Source of the DNA: Stentor roeselii
Lineage: Eukaryota; Ciliophora; Heterotrichea; Heterotrichida; Stentoridae
Length of the DNA: 64,000 nucleotides
Direction: 5' to 3'
NCBI GenBank assembly: GCA_006503475.1
Contig: RSEH01000047.1
Span: forward strand, 1-64,000
The position numbers were made by a program, and so were the translations under genes. Of the stretch, positions 10,101 to 19,400 are shown piece after piece. Numbering within the stretch: the stretch's first letter is position 1; the number at the start of each line of letters is the position of its first letter. Below the pieces are notes generated by a model. The model was given only the letters and a program-made list of their open reading frames with translations, did no database searches and had not been told where the DNA came from.

Positions 10101-11976
10101 CATCATAGCAGTCGTCGCTGTTTGCATCATTCTAGTAAAAAGTTCAATCAAATCTGCATTCACCCCAAAGGCAAAACACTCGATTTACATTAAAATCTTC
10201 ACAAATTACCTACAGCTGGTCTTTCTCACTGCACAGTTCAACCTTTCATGGCCTTCTTACGTGATCACCTTATTCGGAATTCAGAAGTCAGCAGCGACGG
10301 CGACTGACTCTTTATTTTCAGTTGACTGTTACTTTTCAGATGGATCTCTTAGCAATTCAGACATGTATTACTTTAAAATGATTTTTTACTCAGCTCTTCC
10401 TCTCGTCATTTTTGTGATTTCAATCCTGGTTTGGCTTGGAATTTGCATGACAAAGGAAAACTTTCAGCCGATGAAACGTGAAATGCCTTTGACGATGATT
10501 GTTTTGTTTTTTTTGGTTTATCCGAATATTGTTAAGTTCATGTTTTCGAATTTTGCTTGCAGTTATTTTGATATGTTGGGAAAGTTTCTGAATGATAATT
10601 ATAGTGTTAAGTGTTGGAATAAGGAACACTCGAAGTACTCTTTAGATGTGGCGGTGCCGTCGATTGTACTTTGGTCTGTTGGGGTTCCGACAATTGTGTT
10701 GATTGTTATGATTAAGAGAAGGAATCTTTTGTATAAAGAAGATAATCGAGTTGTTTTCGGGTTTCTTTTTAATGGGTACAAAACTTCGATTTTCTTTTGG
10801 GAATTTATCATCATGTATAGAAAAATTCTTATTATTTGTGTCATTGTTTTTATTGCAGAGGTTTCTACTGCTGTTCAAGGGTTGACAGTAGCGTTATTGT
10901 TGATTTTTTCTCTTTTTATTCAATATGAAGTCGGTCCTTACAACTCTGACGAACTTAACCATATGGAAATAGAAGCTCTTATCACTGCCACCCTCACTAT
11001 CTACTGCGGGTTGTACTATTTGACTGAAGACATCGGAGAAGTCTTCAAAATAATTCTTTTCGTCATCATAGTCTGTGGAAATTCTTACTTCATTGTCCTG
11101 TGGTTCTACTGGATGTTAAAAGCTCTCGTCGATATGCTTGCAAAAGCAATCCCAGCTTTGAAGTTCACTTTGAAAAAAGGAGACGCTTTCGAAGACGACT
11201 TTAACAGAGAAGAACTCGTCATCAGCGGGACTTACTTTAATGTTGAGGATGGAAAAAGACATTACACTTTCATGAGAAATGAACAGGTCGATGAAAGACC
11301 TTTCACGATTACTTGTATACCTGAACTTTACGCGAGAGTCATCGCTCAGAATGATGAGTTCAGTGAAAATATTTACTGTGAAAGTGGTGAGCCTCCGAGT
11401 GAGGAAGATCAGGGTATTGAGGCAAATGATGACTTGGGAAGTGAAATTCATGATAAAAAATCGAGTTTAGGCCCTAAAAATCAAAATTTCACTCCAAGGT
11501 TCAATGATGACAGAAGGGTTTCTAGTGTTCTAAGGGCTAATGATAATCGGAAGGTTTCAAGTGTTTCAAGGACTTCTGGTGAGAAAAAGGACTCGAATGT
11601 CTTAAGGCCGAATGATGAGAGAAGGGTTTCGAATGAATCAACACCTAAGAAAGAGATGGTCAGTGATAGGAGAGATTTTCATCAGAAGCAAATTTCTTAT
11701 GTTCAGGATTTCGTTGATATTGACGAGGATTATGACTATGAGACCGCCTTTCGTAAAGTACATACTGAAAGAGGAGGAACCAAAGAAAAACCTATGATTG
11801 CCATTCACAATCAAGACTTTAGTCAAGTTTCAATAAACAAATCATTTGCTAATGAAAACTCTCCTTTACTTGACAATCAACCAGTTTTTATTACAGAAGA
11901 AGACCAAGTCGATTCTTACAATCCTTCAAAAGCGATTAGTCCAGACCTGGTGGTTGAATCAGAGCCAAATAGTTAA
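4177..11976 (+). CDS. giant surface protein: LNR repeats, beta-helix, polytopic membrane region, basic tail
   Basis: Single open frame of 2,599 residues starting with a signal peptide (MFLPFFIFSTTFTTSNS). Residues about 21-271 hold roughly seven Cys-rich units with the LNR/Notch-like spacing C..C..D..CD.EC...C.(F/Y)D...C. A long beta-helix-like part (about 440-1830) contains repeats of the polymorphic-outer-membrane type, such as NNSALVHGGSIY, ENGGALNL and NAGGALYL. A Cys-rich neck follows (about 1855-1960; CPKGGICPGG, CAVCESGY). Several membrane helices run from about 1968 to 2307. The roughly 290-residue tail carries RRVS/RKVS repeats. Inferred topology is a very large ectodomain, a polytopic membrane part and a cytosolic tail, as in a receptor or adhesion protein. 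Its ligand and role cannot be read from sequence. No intron is needed, though a stop-free 15-nt intron could hide in the frame. Confidence 0.85.
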   Translation: MFLPFFIFSTTFTTSNSLETCLFEACDASYIGDLWCDLDCNNILCNFDSSAVSPNLSKFEKFQLSDCFIDCLLTNCTEAKLNNTSCDAECNNEYCGFDLGVCGVCANNCFENKLKDSVCDTECNTDLCQYDNWSCGYCSNDCTKTEFNSKTCVTGCTKEDCRNYPNNICFNQCSPDCAVGWLGDDLCQEECNVEACQFDKGDCDCSPNCTVAELAKDCSGKNDPCNNEKCEYKNGKCGYCAFKCTEEMLGDGICNVECMNEECEFDYQDCECNEGCYMYYEDNTWKYPYSEKKENENSSLCLVPECGYNMINNPDPFIVRQMILAQMFYKNFSFRNMTELPPDCTIEAMRKYDNITNDEKCPAADPCNNEQGLWCMGRSTVTFDITSCLRYSNDSCLIFNTLMVDEESRPDLENCPTGYSLRQDIALLFSNETKLKICLPEISIYSESQPNTFYVEPLAEPVSEGTGSLITPFKSLYYALTQVYSDFTKIFLKEGEFILKYKEGTYERDDPFDPLNFQLLSDIYLILIEGEKPEKPSVIFWESTFIKDSLKIVKISSSALIMHFKNIIFDGSRVLKEDCTLEASFCLYCPSIVSLFTIHQNWTWVDDRRKRVSDEMQTQNEKCSHFSDTEIFVLTQEAIFENVVFRDFRMKFKTLIRSSNSLNLTNVNFTSLEPKPGGNVVEVSCTVECSEVDFNYNKGKITDLNPGHEITDYIELGSFLKVNTIRSIILTGLESTFNFLYSNAESSFSSYFFNVVDFNGTFRVSNSNFSNIYANSLFDIDVIKLKYQSLGVDGIGVSESYSQQHFSMVDVKFENIYTSENFLRYSMRSVTHNIQIIQVLFDKVHSGSSSLINLDYSGTLKKKDKVGDKVKLAGESSIIKRREVRISNITIKNSTTAGFLLNIIKNANVFITNLTISELFDGSYLQAGEIIENYKKNSKYLSVRPISDYVEDLACQGAIKVLGCYNISLHNISISNSFCEEKEAPSGLIVSDSEAHLNVTDLSLTNVSSSSSNAAGVHFSNLNHQVNLENISLASVTNNDGSCIEMSECFSISWKNFTFQNSYSENLAPVKIYDFQAFDLNFFNVLKSSSTNGDGGVFSLMASGKKSAVISIVSGVVSEVNAFGNGGFLNLDAINTNQLQSLTIDNLKLDHLEADDGVFLFISKKVKFSQSNVSNIEIFSSSGKKAMIFDSHLEGVLYLENFFIENSRNLQTSGIFGEYENGELLLKVTNITIKDCQNSERVFLFTGKSNKSLIEFEKVLISNISNSDYFANGFLILSITLTLKKVNLSQMNSFLLISNSAQAIVSSAEVTNTFAFVVQAFNKAFFSCTFCEITKNSGTIITASTGSYINLLDSSIYDNYYENSQVFLLSIDSPGDFKNIIKNTVIENNYAEKIDLIKFMNTEVQISGLKLQGNIVGSLLYTGIFIFKSNITINSSEFANQTSERFGSFIYAIGNSRISIFDSSFDSGFSGMDGGAIYLHECELVSLDTCKFSNNSALVHGGSIYSSLSPVTIKNTHFTSSKSSSGIDIYLNNGSLEITQTTFKLSECFSFSHCEAVFATGNFLTLENVIIADSIYPTSGLFTSGFSQVSIRNSSFTRLKGTDFGALRLDGNFNKEDKKVGNVFISGSLFEENSSGENGGALNLNDMTLFVEDTVFIRNSAENAGGALYLVTPVCSNCSFEITGSSQMVFNRAGKVGGAIKWDDYKPSISEEVIVENNSALYGAKYASKAAKLEIFSKRLLQDSEDFSVSLDQIPPGQAFNDSLKVLILDTYDNIMVIDNSSSLILEPVDMSLLLQGNWTFKALNGTFNLTNFIPRANPGSNQTLRIFTDGIIPQKVPNDDTVYKNDLFIKMSMRPCSNGEKIGEFSCTICQELKYLIKPAPECKMCPKGGICPGGDKIWLKKGYYRTHYLSEIVYACPMPDSCLGNKEGWVTECLKGYSGITCAVCESGYTKTSAGKCNKCPDPTSNYVIMICIIIAVVAVCIILVKSSIKSAFTPKAKHSIYIKIFTNYLQLVFLTAQFNLSWPSYVITLFGIQKSAATATDSLFSVDCYFSDGSLSNSDMYYFKMIFYSALPLVIFVISILVWLGICMTKENFQPMKREMPLTMIVLFFLVYPNIVKFMFSNFACSYFDMLGKFLNDNYSVKCWNKEHSKYSLDVAVPSIVLWSVGVPTIVLIVMIKRRNLLYKEDNRVVFGFLFNGYKTSIFFWEFIIMYRKILIICVIVFIAEVSTAVQGLTVALLLIFSLFIQYEVGPYNSDELNHMEIEALITATLTIYCGLYYLTEDIGEVFKIILFVIIVCGNSYFIVLWFYWMLKALVDMLAKAIPALKFTLKKGDAFEDDFNREELVISGTYFNVEDGKRHYTFMRNEQVDERPFTITCIPELYARVIAQNDEFSENIYCESGEPPSEEDQGIEANDDLGSEIHDKKSSLGPKNQNFTPRFNDDRRVSSVLRANDNRKVSSVSRTSGEKKDSNVLRPNDERRVSNESTPKKEMVSDRRDFHQKQISYVQDFVDIDEDYDYETAFRKVHTERGGTKEKPMIAIHNQDFSQVSINKSFANENSPLLDNQPVFITEEDQVDSYNPSKAISPDLVVESEPNS
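11502..11643 (+). repeat. short tandem protein repeat with RRVS/RKVS motifs
   Basis: Inside the cytosolic tail of the giant surface protein, residues about 2442-2490 repeat a unit like FNDDRRVSSVLR, ANDNRKVSSVSR, PNDERRVSNES, with a degenerate copy between. Three copies present an R-R/K-x-S context, the basophilic (PKA-type) kinase consensus. At DNA level the copies have diverged but share aatgatga(c/g) and gg(a/g)tttc blocks. Regulation by phosphorylation is an inference. Confidence 0.6.
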
Positions 11977-12122
11977 ACTTTACCATTTAAAATAATTCCT
12001 TTACCGAATGATAAAATTAATTTTCTCCAATATTTTAATGAAATATCTTCTTACCTATCATCTAACTGGAAGATCAGGGAAAGTTCCTCAATTTCCATAG
12101 TTGTATTCAATTCCTCAAAACT

Positions 12123-12679
12123 ATGTCTGACCAACAACGATATCCTAATACAAGATCCCAGTCAAGGTGTTTTTTCTCCAGGGAAAGTCATAGTAGCTGT
12201 TTTAACCGAGATGCAAGAATAAATCACGACGTAACTTCATAGTCCGTCCTGACCACTTGGTAGTCATCGATACTCGAGTTTGAAGAAGGCTCTTCCTCAG
12301 AAATCCTGTCGAGGTCACAGAAGACTTAAGAGGTGGCTCTGATGGACTCATCGTCAACTCTTTGGTAGATGTTGAAGAAAGTCTCCAGTTATCGTTTCAA
12401 CCACTTCTTAGAAGTTCCAATCTCCGAATTCAGCTTCTATGTTATTTGAACGCAGGATTTCATATCAACGCTAAAGTACTTGGAAAAGTCGAAGTCTTAC
12501 TTGAAAATTGGCTTCAGACAACGACGTGAGTCACTTCGAGTAAAATCCAAGGAAATAAGAGATATTCAAATGGAATGTTTCATTTATATCCAGGTATGAA
12601 TAAGTCTCTTGAGCCTCTTCCTGATGATTATTCCCAAACAATCAATTATTTCTCATCTCTCTTCATCACTTCCAGATAA
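12123..12679 (+). CDS. small intron-rich gene, possibly decaying; product unknown
   Basis: No long open frame exists, but coding-like segments join through short GT..AG gaps. From ATG 12123, the candidate gaps are 12167-12181 (15 nt, optional), 12231-12242 (12 nt, needed to remove a TAG), 12263-12278 (16 nt), 12308-12323 (16 nt) and 12526-12540 (15 nt). Removing all of them gives exactly 160 codons before TAA 12677-12679. The best supported part is a stop-free stretch between 12308 and 12679 encoding LIVNSLVDVEESLQLSFQ, LNAGFHINAKVLGKVEVLLE and NGMFHLYPGMNKSLEPLP. The 12-nt gap is shorter than any intron I know of, so a nonsense change or a decaying gene is a real alternative. No family is recognised. 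Confidence 0.4.
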
Positions 12680-12788
12680 ATCATCCAAAATACCAAGCAT
12701 CTTCCAACAACTCCATATCCCAACCGAACAACAATATCCCAACCTTTCTCCAGTAAAGTAACCACCAAACTAATCTCTTCCAATAAAA

Positions 12789-15700
12789 ATGATGAGCAAA
12801 GTTAGTCAAACTTTATCTCAGCAGCAGTCCCAGTCAAAGAGCGCAAGCGTGCGACTTCTCCAAGAGTCAGAAGAAATAAACCTGAGTTCAGTAACAACGA
12901 TGAAAGAAAGCATGAAGCTAGTGTCGAAGTTCATCCAAAGTTACAACCCAGAGATAATCCCGACGCCTTACCAAGGAACCGACATGAAGATGACAACAGA
13001 CCTGAAGTACCTGGTCTTCGGAAGCGTCGACGGGCGGCTTGCCCGAGTGAATCTTCAGACGCAAGCAATTGACTTGGAAGTCTCAGCTGACGACAAAGCG
13101 ATTCTGACCATAGACCTGTCGCCTGACAATCAATACGTCTACACAAGTGGCCTCAACTCGTCAATCAAGATGTTTTCAATGAAGACCTTCGACAAAGAAG
13201 CTGAGTTCAAAGGACACTCGGGAGGAGTCGCCATGATCCTCGCCTTGCCAGATGCCACTGGCTTGGTTTCAGCAGGTTATGATAAAACTGTCAAATTTTG
13301 GAACTTCATGGACCGCAAACCGGTTAATCTTGTCAGTCATTCTGATGAAGTCCAAGCCATTGACTTGAACCCTGACGGGTCTTACTTGATGACTGGAAGT
13401 GTTGACTTGAAGGCTTTTATATTGAAAAGAGGACCGAAGTCTTGGACCGTTGAAGCGACGATAGAAGACAATAGCCCGATTTTCGCTGTTAAGATTTCAA
13501 ATAATCTTCATTTTGTAGTCACTGGAAATCAGTCTGGGACTATTTCTGTCTGGGAATTTGGAACTTGGAGCAAAATCAAGGAATTTCAAGATACTGATAA
13601 TATCTGGTGCATGGAAGTTTCTCCTAATGAAGAATTTATCGTCACTGGAGGCGCCAGTTGCAATATCAAACTGTGGGACTTGGTGAAGGACAGAGAAAAA
13701 ATCACCATGCAGGGACATTCGAAGGAGATTAAGTCTTTAGTTTTCACTTCTGATAAAAAAGGGATCTTTTCACTGAGTAACGACTCAAAAATCATAAAAT
13801 GGAAAATACCGAACTTTGAAGAAAGGTCTGTTATTGGGACTGAAAAACCTGTGATTGACCTTTGGTTCTCTAATGACAACGGCTTGCTTTACGCTTATTG
13901 TGAGTCAGAAGAATACCCAGTCAACGAATACGGTCTTTATAAAAAAGACAGAGAAATCTTGGCTTTCAACTTGATTAACTACAGCCAGGTAAAACAAAAA
14001 GTTATTCAAGAGTCCAACATTCTTTTCACCAAGAAGTCTCCAGATGACCTTCTTTTTTATGTCCTTTACGTTGACGAGTCCAGTCAAAACATCTGCATCT
14101 CTTCTTATGATTTGATTAACTTCGAGAGAAGAGAAGTGAAAGACTTAGGACAGATCAGTGCTGAATGCTTCACTGTCTCAAATGACAACAAGTACCTGTT
14201 CATCGGGCAGACCTTCAAAATCATGACTTTTTTCCTACAAGAGCAGGATAAAGAAAAAGAACTTTACAACTCGCAGATCTATCACGTTGGAAAAGTCGAG
14301 TTCATCCTCTGCACATCGAATAATAAGTACATCACCACTTCTGACTCTCTGGGAATCATTAAACTCATCGATGTCGAACTCATGGCAGACTCTCTGGTCA
14401 AGAATGAAATCGAAGAAATCACTGAATTCAAAGGAAACTACAGACTAAATGACATGAAACTCATCAAAGACGAAACTCTTGTCGCGGTCTCAGAAGAAAA
14501 GATTCTTCTTTGGAGCATTGATAAACGTTCTACAATTAAAGTGATAAACAAGCCGAATTGCTACAAAATTTGCTTTTCACTTGACGGTGCTTATATTTTT
14601 TTCTCGACTGATAAAAGACTGGAGTTTTGGACAACTCATGACTTTTCTTATAACTGCTTCTTGAGGACTGATAGTTTTAATGACCCTTGGAACCAGTCCT
14701 TCCACATCAGTCCAGACAACAACAACCTGGCATTTGGCAAAGGAAAGAAAATTTATGTGACACGTTCGCCGATATCTCCAAAGCAACTTTTTATCTGTGG
14801 AGACTCTGAGTCTAAATTCAAGTACTTCAGGTACATCAGCAGCATCATTGATGACTCAAGTGAGAATTACGAGGAAGGGTTCGATGACTGGATAATCGAG
14901 CCTTTTCACATGAACGCTCTTCATTTCTACGCATTTTATAACTTCGAAGAGCATCTTACAGCTTCAATTGATAGAAAGTCGCCTTTTTTCATGACGAAAC
15001 AAGGATTCAGTCCTCTTGCGATCTCTCTTGAAATGGACTTTCCTAGTTGTACCAGTGCGATTTTAAGAAAACTTAAAGATGCTTTCAATGAAAACCCTTT
15101 TGTTTTTGTTAGCATTGAAAATTGTCTGACTCAGTTAAATGATAGTGGCTATGAAAAACTTCATTCTTTATACGAGTTGCTTTTAAGTAAATCACGAAGC
15201 TCGAACTTGCCAAAGTTCTGTTCTAATCAACCAAGCTTTCCAATTATTCACATTTCAGATGATTATCTTCCTAAAAAAGAATCATTTGAGTCATCAGTTT
15301 CTTATGATGAAGAAGGAAATTCGATTTCTTTTCTTCAGTCTTATGTTCAACTACCGATCATTTCAGGAACTAATCAAAGTATCGAGTTTATTCAAAGTAT
15401 TGAAAATTGTAGAAATCTTAGGATTTTTGACACGACTTTCATTCAGACGATGCTTCAGATAAAGTGGGACCAGGTGAAATATGTGGTTTACTTTCAGATG
15501 TTTATGTATATGTCTTTTTTGGTGCTTTTGTCTTTGTATACTGTGAAGTATCGAAATTCAGGGTTTTTGTGGGCTCCTTTTTCTTTTAATGGATTCTTCT
15601 TCCTTTATGAGTCGGCTTATTTGGCTTCGAGTGGAAAGAAGTACTTTTTGGATTATTGGAATTATGTTGATATGATCAGGATCTTTATGATATTCATTTA

Positions 15701-16412
15701 TGCTGTTCTTATTTGGACTGATGCTTATCCTGATGAAGATTGGTTCTTGGCTTTTGTTATTCTTGTTTCTTGGACGAGAGGAGTTGCTTATTTCAGGTCT
15801 TTCAGGGCCACCAGGTATTTGATTAACTTGTTGATTACCTCGGTTAAGGATATTGGAGCTTTTTTGTTGATACTGTTTTACTCGACTATTAGCTTTGCAA
15901 TTATTTTCTATTCAATTGCTTCGGAGGATGAGAAATTTTTTGATTATCTGACTGGTTTCTACGACCTAAACATAGGAAACTCAGATACATCACAATACGA
16001 CAAGTTCCATTGGTTGTTCTACGTGGTAGTAACAATTTTGAACCCTATCATCATGGTAAACCTGCTGATCTCAATCCTCGGAGACACTTACGCTAGTGTA
16101 AAAGAGTACGAAGTGGTTAACGATGCAAAAGAGTTAATTTCTTTAATATCCGAAGCAGAGTTGCTCATGTTTTGGAACAGAAGCAAGACTCAGAAGCAGT
16201 ACATCCATATCTGTGAAGACTTCATAATGCCCATCACCCAGGCAGAAGACTCAATCAAAAACAAAATCAAGACCTTAAAGAGAAGAGTCTTGAAAATGAC
16301 TGAGTCGATGCAAAGTGAAGAAAAATCAATTCTTTCTATTTCAAATTTGCTTAACTCAAGAAACACTGCGATTTCTGAAATGATTGAAAAAATAGAGACA
16401 GCTAAAAAATAG
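12789..16412 (+). CDS. WD40-repeat / TRP-like ion channel fusion
   Basis: Continuous 1,207-residue frame. Residues about 50-660 form two or more WD40 propellers: SADDKAILTIDLSPDNQYVY, KTVKFWNF, GTISVWEF, CNIKLWDL and similar units. A linker with an ankyrin-like turn follows (GFSPLAISLEMDFPS). Residues about 895-1110 are a polytopic channel module: LSLYTVKY, YWNYVDMIRIFMIF, RSFRATRYLINLL, FYSTISFAIIFY, a pore-like FYDLNIGNS and an S6 helix ending VNLLISILGDTY. A coiled-coil tail closes the protein. The channel module is clearly related to that of the gene at 543-3526, so two neighbouring channels share a pore but differ in their N-terminal sensors. Ion selectivity and gating are unknown. ATG 12789 follows stops in the same frame at 12759 and 12771. 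Confidence 0.85.
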   Translation: MMSKVSQTLSQQQSQSKSASVRLLQESEEINLSSVTTMKESMKLVSKFIQSYNPEIIPTPYQGTDMKMTTDLKYLVFGSVDGRLARVNLQTQAIDLEVSADDKAILTIDLSPDNQYVYTSGLNSSIKMFSMKTFDKEAEFKGHSGGVAMILALPDATGLVSAGYDKTVKFWNFMDRKPVNLVSHSDEVQAIDLNPDGSYLMTGSVDLKAFILKRGPKSWTVEATIEDNSPIFAVKISNNLHFVVTGNQSGTISVWEFGTWSKIKEFQDTDNIWCMEVSPNEEFIVTGGASCNIKLWDLVKDREKITMQGHSKEIKSLVFTSDKKGIFSLSNDSKIIKWKIPNFEERSVIGTEKPVIDLWFSNDNGLLYAYCESEEYPVNEYGLYKKDREILAFNLINYSQVKQKVIQESNILFTKKSPDDLLFYVLYVDESSQNICISSYDLINFERREVKDLGQISAECFTVSNDNKYLFIGQTFKIMTFFLQEQDKEKELYNSQIYHVGKVEFILCTSNNKYITTSDSLGIIKLIDVELMADSLVKNEIEEITEFKGNYRLNDMKLIKDETLVAVSEEKILLWSIDKRSTIKVINKPNCYKICFSLDGAYIFFSTDKRLEFWTTHDFSYNCFLRTDSFNDPWNQSFHISPDNNNLAFGKGKKIYVTRSPISPKQLFICGDSESKFKYFRYISSIIDDSSENYEEGFDDWIIEPFHMNALHFYAFYNFEEHLTASIDRKSPFFMTKQGFSPLAISLEMDFPSCTSAILRKLKDAFNENPFVFVSIENCLTQLNDSGYEKLHSLYELLLSKSRSSNLPKFCSNQPSFPIIHISDDYLPKKESFESSVSYDEEGNSISFLQSYVQLPIISGTNQSIEFIQSIENCRNLRIFDTTFIQTMLQIKWDQVKYVVYFQMFMYMSFLVLLSLYTVKYRNSGFLWAPFSFNGFFFLYESAYLASSGKKYFLDYWNYVDMIRIFMIFIYAVLIWTDAYPDEDWFLAFVILVSWTRGVAYFRSFRATRYLINLLITSVKDIGAFLLILFYSTISFAIIFYSIASEDEKFFDYLTGFYDLNIGNSDTSQYDKFHWLFYVVVTILNPIIMVNLLISILGDTYASVKEYEVVNDAKELISLISEAELLMFWNRSKTQKQYIHICEDFIMPITQAEDSIKNKIKTLKRRVLKMTESMQSEEKSILSISNLLNSRNTAISEMIEKIETAKK

Positions 16413-16444
16413 TTAATTTAGGATTTTTATAATATTTTTTTATT

Positions 16445-19400
16445 CTAGTTATTCAAATTATCTCTTGCAAGTCCAAGCCAATGTAAAGCAAGATGTTTCA
16501 AGTCAGGATGAACATTGATACCTTCATTAAGATCCTTTCTGATCTGACTTCTCTTATTGAAATTCGCAGAGTACCTATGAAAATCTTCACATTTAATCAA
16601 GCACTCAAGACAAATAGTCCTAAAATGTCCATTTTCCCTAACAAAATTCATCCACTTCCTATGATTCCACTCAAAAAGCTTATTCCTCTGGCGATACCTA
16701 AGCCCTTTTTTATACGCAAAGAAAAGTTCTTCAACATTTTCAAGTAACTCACACTGAAGCATATAAAAACTTCTACAATAAATACAAGTATCCTCCTTCA
16801 TTTCCTCCAACACAACACTAACCTGAATCATCAAATTTCTATTTCTCTGAGCTCTAGCAAGCCAGTACTTCGCAATAGAAATAACAGAAGGATTCTCAAT
16901 CTTCGGCTCTAAAATCTCCAGTTCAGGGAACCGTCGATTATCAGTAGGCTGTTGAATAAACCCGTACATTTTTGCTAATTTAGTCAAGATAATTCCTCTA
17001 TTTTCATCGAAGTTCTCATCACTGAAAATCAATGACAAGTTCTCCTGAAGCCACTCTTGGTTGACTTCTAAAAACTTTTCCTTTACTTTCGGGTCAGTTA
17101 AGACTTGAGGGTCGATATCTCGCTTCAAAATCTCGTCACTTGCTTTGACGATCTCGATTTCAGGCCAGTTTGGAATTTCTGGAACAAGGCGATTTATTAC
17201 CTTTGGAACGTAAATTTCATTAAAAAGCTGAATCGCGTCTGGTTCGTCTATTTGTGAATCTTGAGGAACTTCTGAAAAGTCTTCGTTTTTTATGTACCAG
17301 ATATGGAGAAGGTTTCCCATGAATAATGAAATTTTTTTTACTACCCAGCATAAAATCACTGAAAATAAAATTATTGGGATTGTTGCACGGTCGTCGAAAG
17401 CGTTGTAGCCTTCGTTGTTGAGAATTGTTACGAAACCGATACTTGAGAAACAGAAACCTGAATCGAAAATTGTGCTCATGAAGAAAAAGTGAGGAGTGAA
17501 ACAGACTCGGTAGACGTTTTTTATTGGGTCGTCTATTATTTCTTCGTTTTGGGGATCGGAACCTACCCATCGTTTTTTTCTATTCGCGTATTTTTCTTTC
17601 ATGAAATCTAGGAAATCGTGAACTGCCCATCCATTATAAAGTTCATTCGCATTATGCAAAATGATATCAGTAGCAAGTTGAAAAGGTATCATGACAGTTC
17701 CAAACATAACATAAAGAAAAACATCAGGTTTAGCAATTCCATAAGCCGAGAAGAAAGGAATATAATCATAATAATTCCAGCACATGATCGTAAAAATCGG
17801 GTTATAAAAGTACCCTAAAAGATCTCCAGAGTACCCAATGATATGTCCAAGCAAGCTTTCAAACTCCTGCTCATCCAAAGGTTCCCCTTCTGGTTCAGGC
17901 ACAACAGGACTAGGAGGAACATCTTCATATGTATAATAAGAGTTCTCTTCCTCAACCTCATCTTCATCAGAGTCGTAGTTTTCCAGTATTTCCAACTCAC
18001 TAGGCTCGAAAAGCTCTCCAGCTTCATCAATTGGAGCCATGCTTCCCATGCTTTTCAGTCGATTAAAAATGTTTCGATATGAGTTCAGGTCAGTCACTGC
18101 GTATTGAAAAGCTCCGAGCTTGTCGAAAAAAGCCTCCAGAAGGCCTGTCGCCCATTCGTTGATAAAGTCAAGGTAAAGTCGCATTACGAATAAATTCATC
18201 AAACCCACAAAGTAACCGGTTAGAAAATTCACGAAGTCACTGGCTCCAAAGGTCGCTATTCCTGTCACCATTCCAACTGCTTGGTTTACTGGCTCTGCTA
18301 ATAACTCGTCTGTTAGCATTGCGACTAGGTAGTAGCCTAATATGTTACCGACTACGAATAATACAACAATGAAGACGTATGAGTATAGACCGAAAACTGC
18401 TGAGTAAGACATTTGAACTAGGCCTTGGAGACCTGCTATTGAAATTATTGAAGCAAAAATCAGATTCATTCTCCTCCACTTAACAAAAGACCAGATATTT
18501 CCAGATTGTTCCTCAGAAGGTTCATCTTGATCATCCAAAACAAACAAACTGGCTCCAATCCACATAATATAAGCTCCAGTGGCAACAAGGCTCGTTCCAA
18601 GTCTAGCCCTCTGCACATTCGCAGGGTCTAAAGTTGTGAAATCCTTATAAGTGGGCATCATCGAGTCAAAGATTCCATTATTAACATAATAAACATCACC
18701 TGCGACCTTAAAAAAGTCTCCAAGCAGATACCCGATCATCAAATAAGAGTTAATACAAAAAATCGCAAAAATAGGAATAAATCCAACCATGAACCCTTCA
18801 AACGGAGGTCTAAGTTTCAATATAAAATAATTAATAAACAAAAACTTCGGCTTTGGTTTCACATCAGTAAAAGCTTTATGATGAACCCAAAACATCATCG
18901 TGAACCCAAGAGTAATAATTCCCACAAGCACAAACAACGTAAAGTAAAAAGTATAATCAAAGATAAAGTTAATCAGCAGCTCTTTTTGATCCATAGCACG
19001 ATAAACAAGTGACAAGTTATAAGAAGTCTGATCAATTCCAAGTTGCTGATTTCCTGAAAGACTAGTAAAGTTTAAAAAAGTGATCAGTACTAAAATCACT
19101 CTTTTTGTGTAGATGTCGAATTGTTGGTAAAGAATTTGAATTTCTATCAGGTTTGGAAGACTTCCAGAAGGCACCGCGTTTTGAGTGTTCGCTGCTATCA
19201 GAGGGATGGCCGTCGCTTGTGATAAGAAATCTCCTTCAGGGACTGTGAGCTGTGTCAGGTAAAACATTGTGATGAAGGCTTCCAGTTCGAACCATCTGGG
19301 CAAAGCTTGGGTGTCTCCGATAAGTTCATCGAAAACGCATTCAATGATGACGTTTAAACAGTTATCAGCCACTGGCTTACTTCCAAAGTAAAAAGGAATA

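Noticed and set aside
12650-12761. Coding-like frame ending in QQYPNLSPVK before the WD40 channel gene
   Set aside because: It shares the channel's frame, but two TAA codons lie between and no 15/16-nt GT..AG segment removes them; it cannot be joined to either gene.
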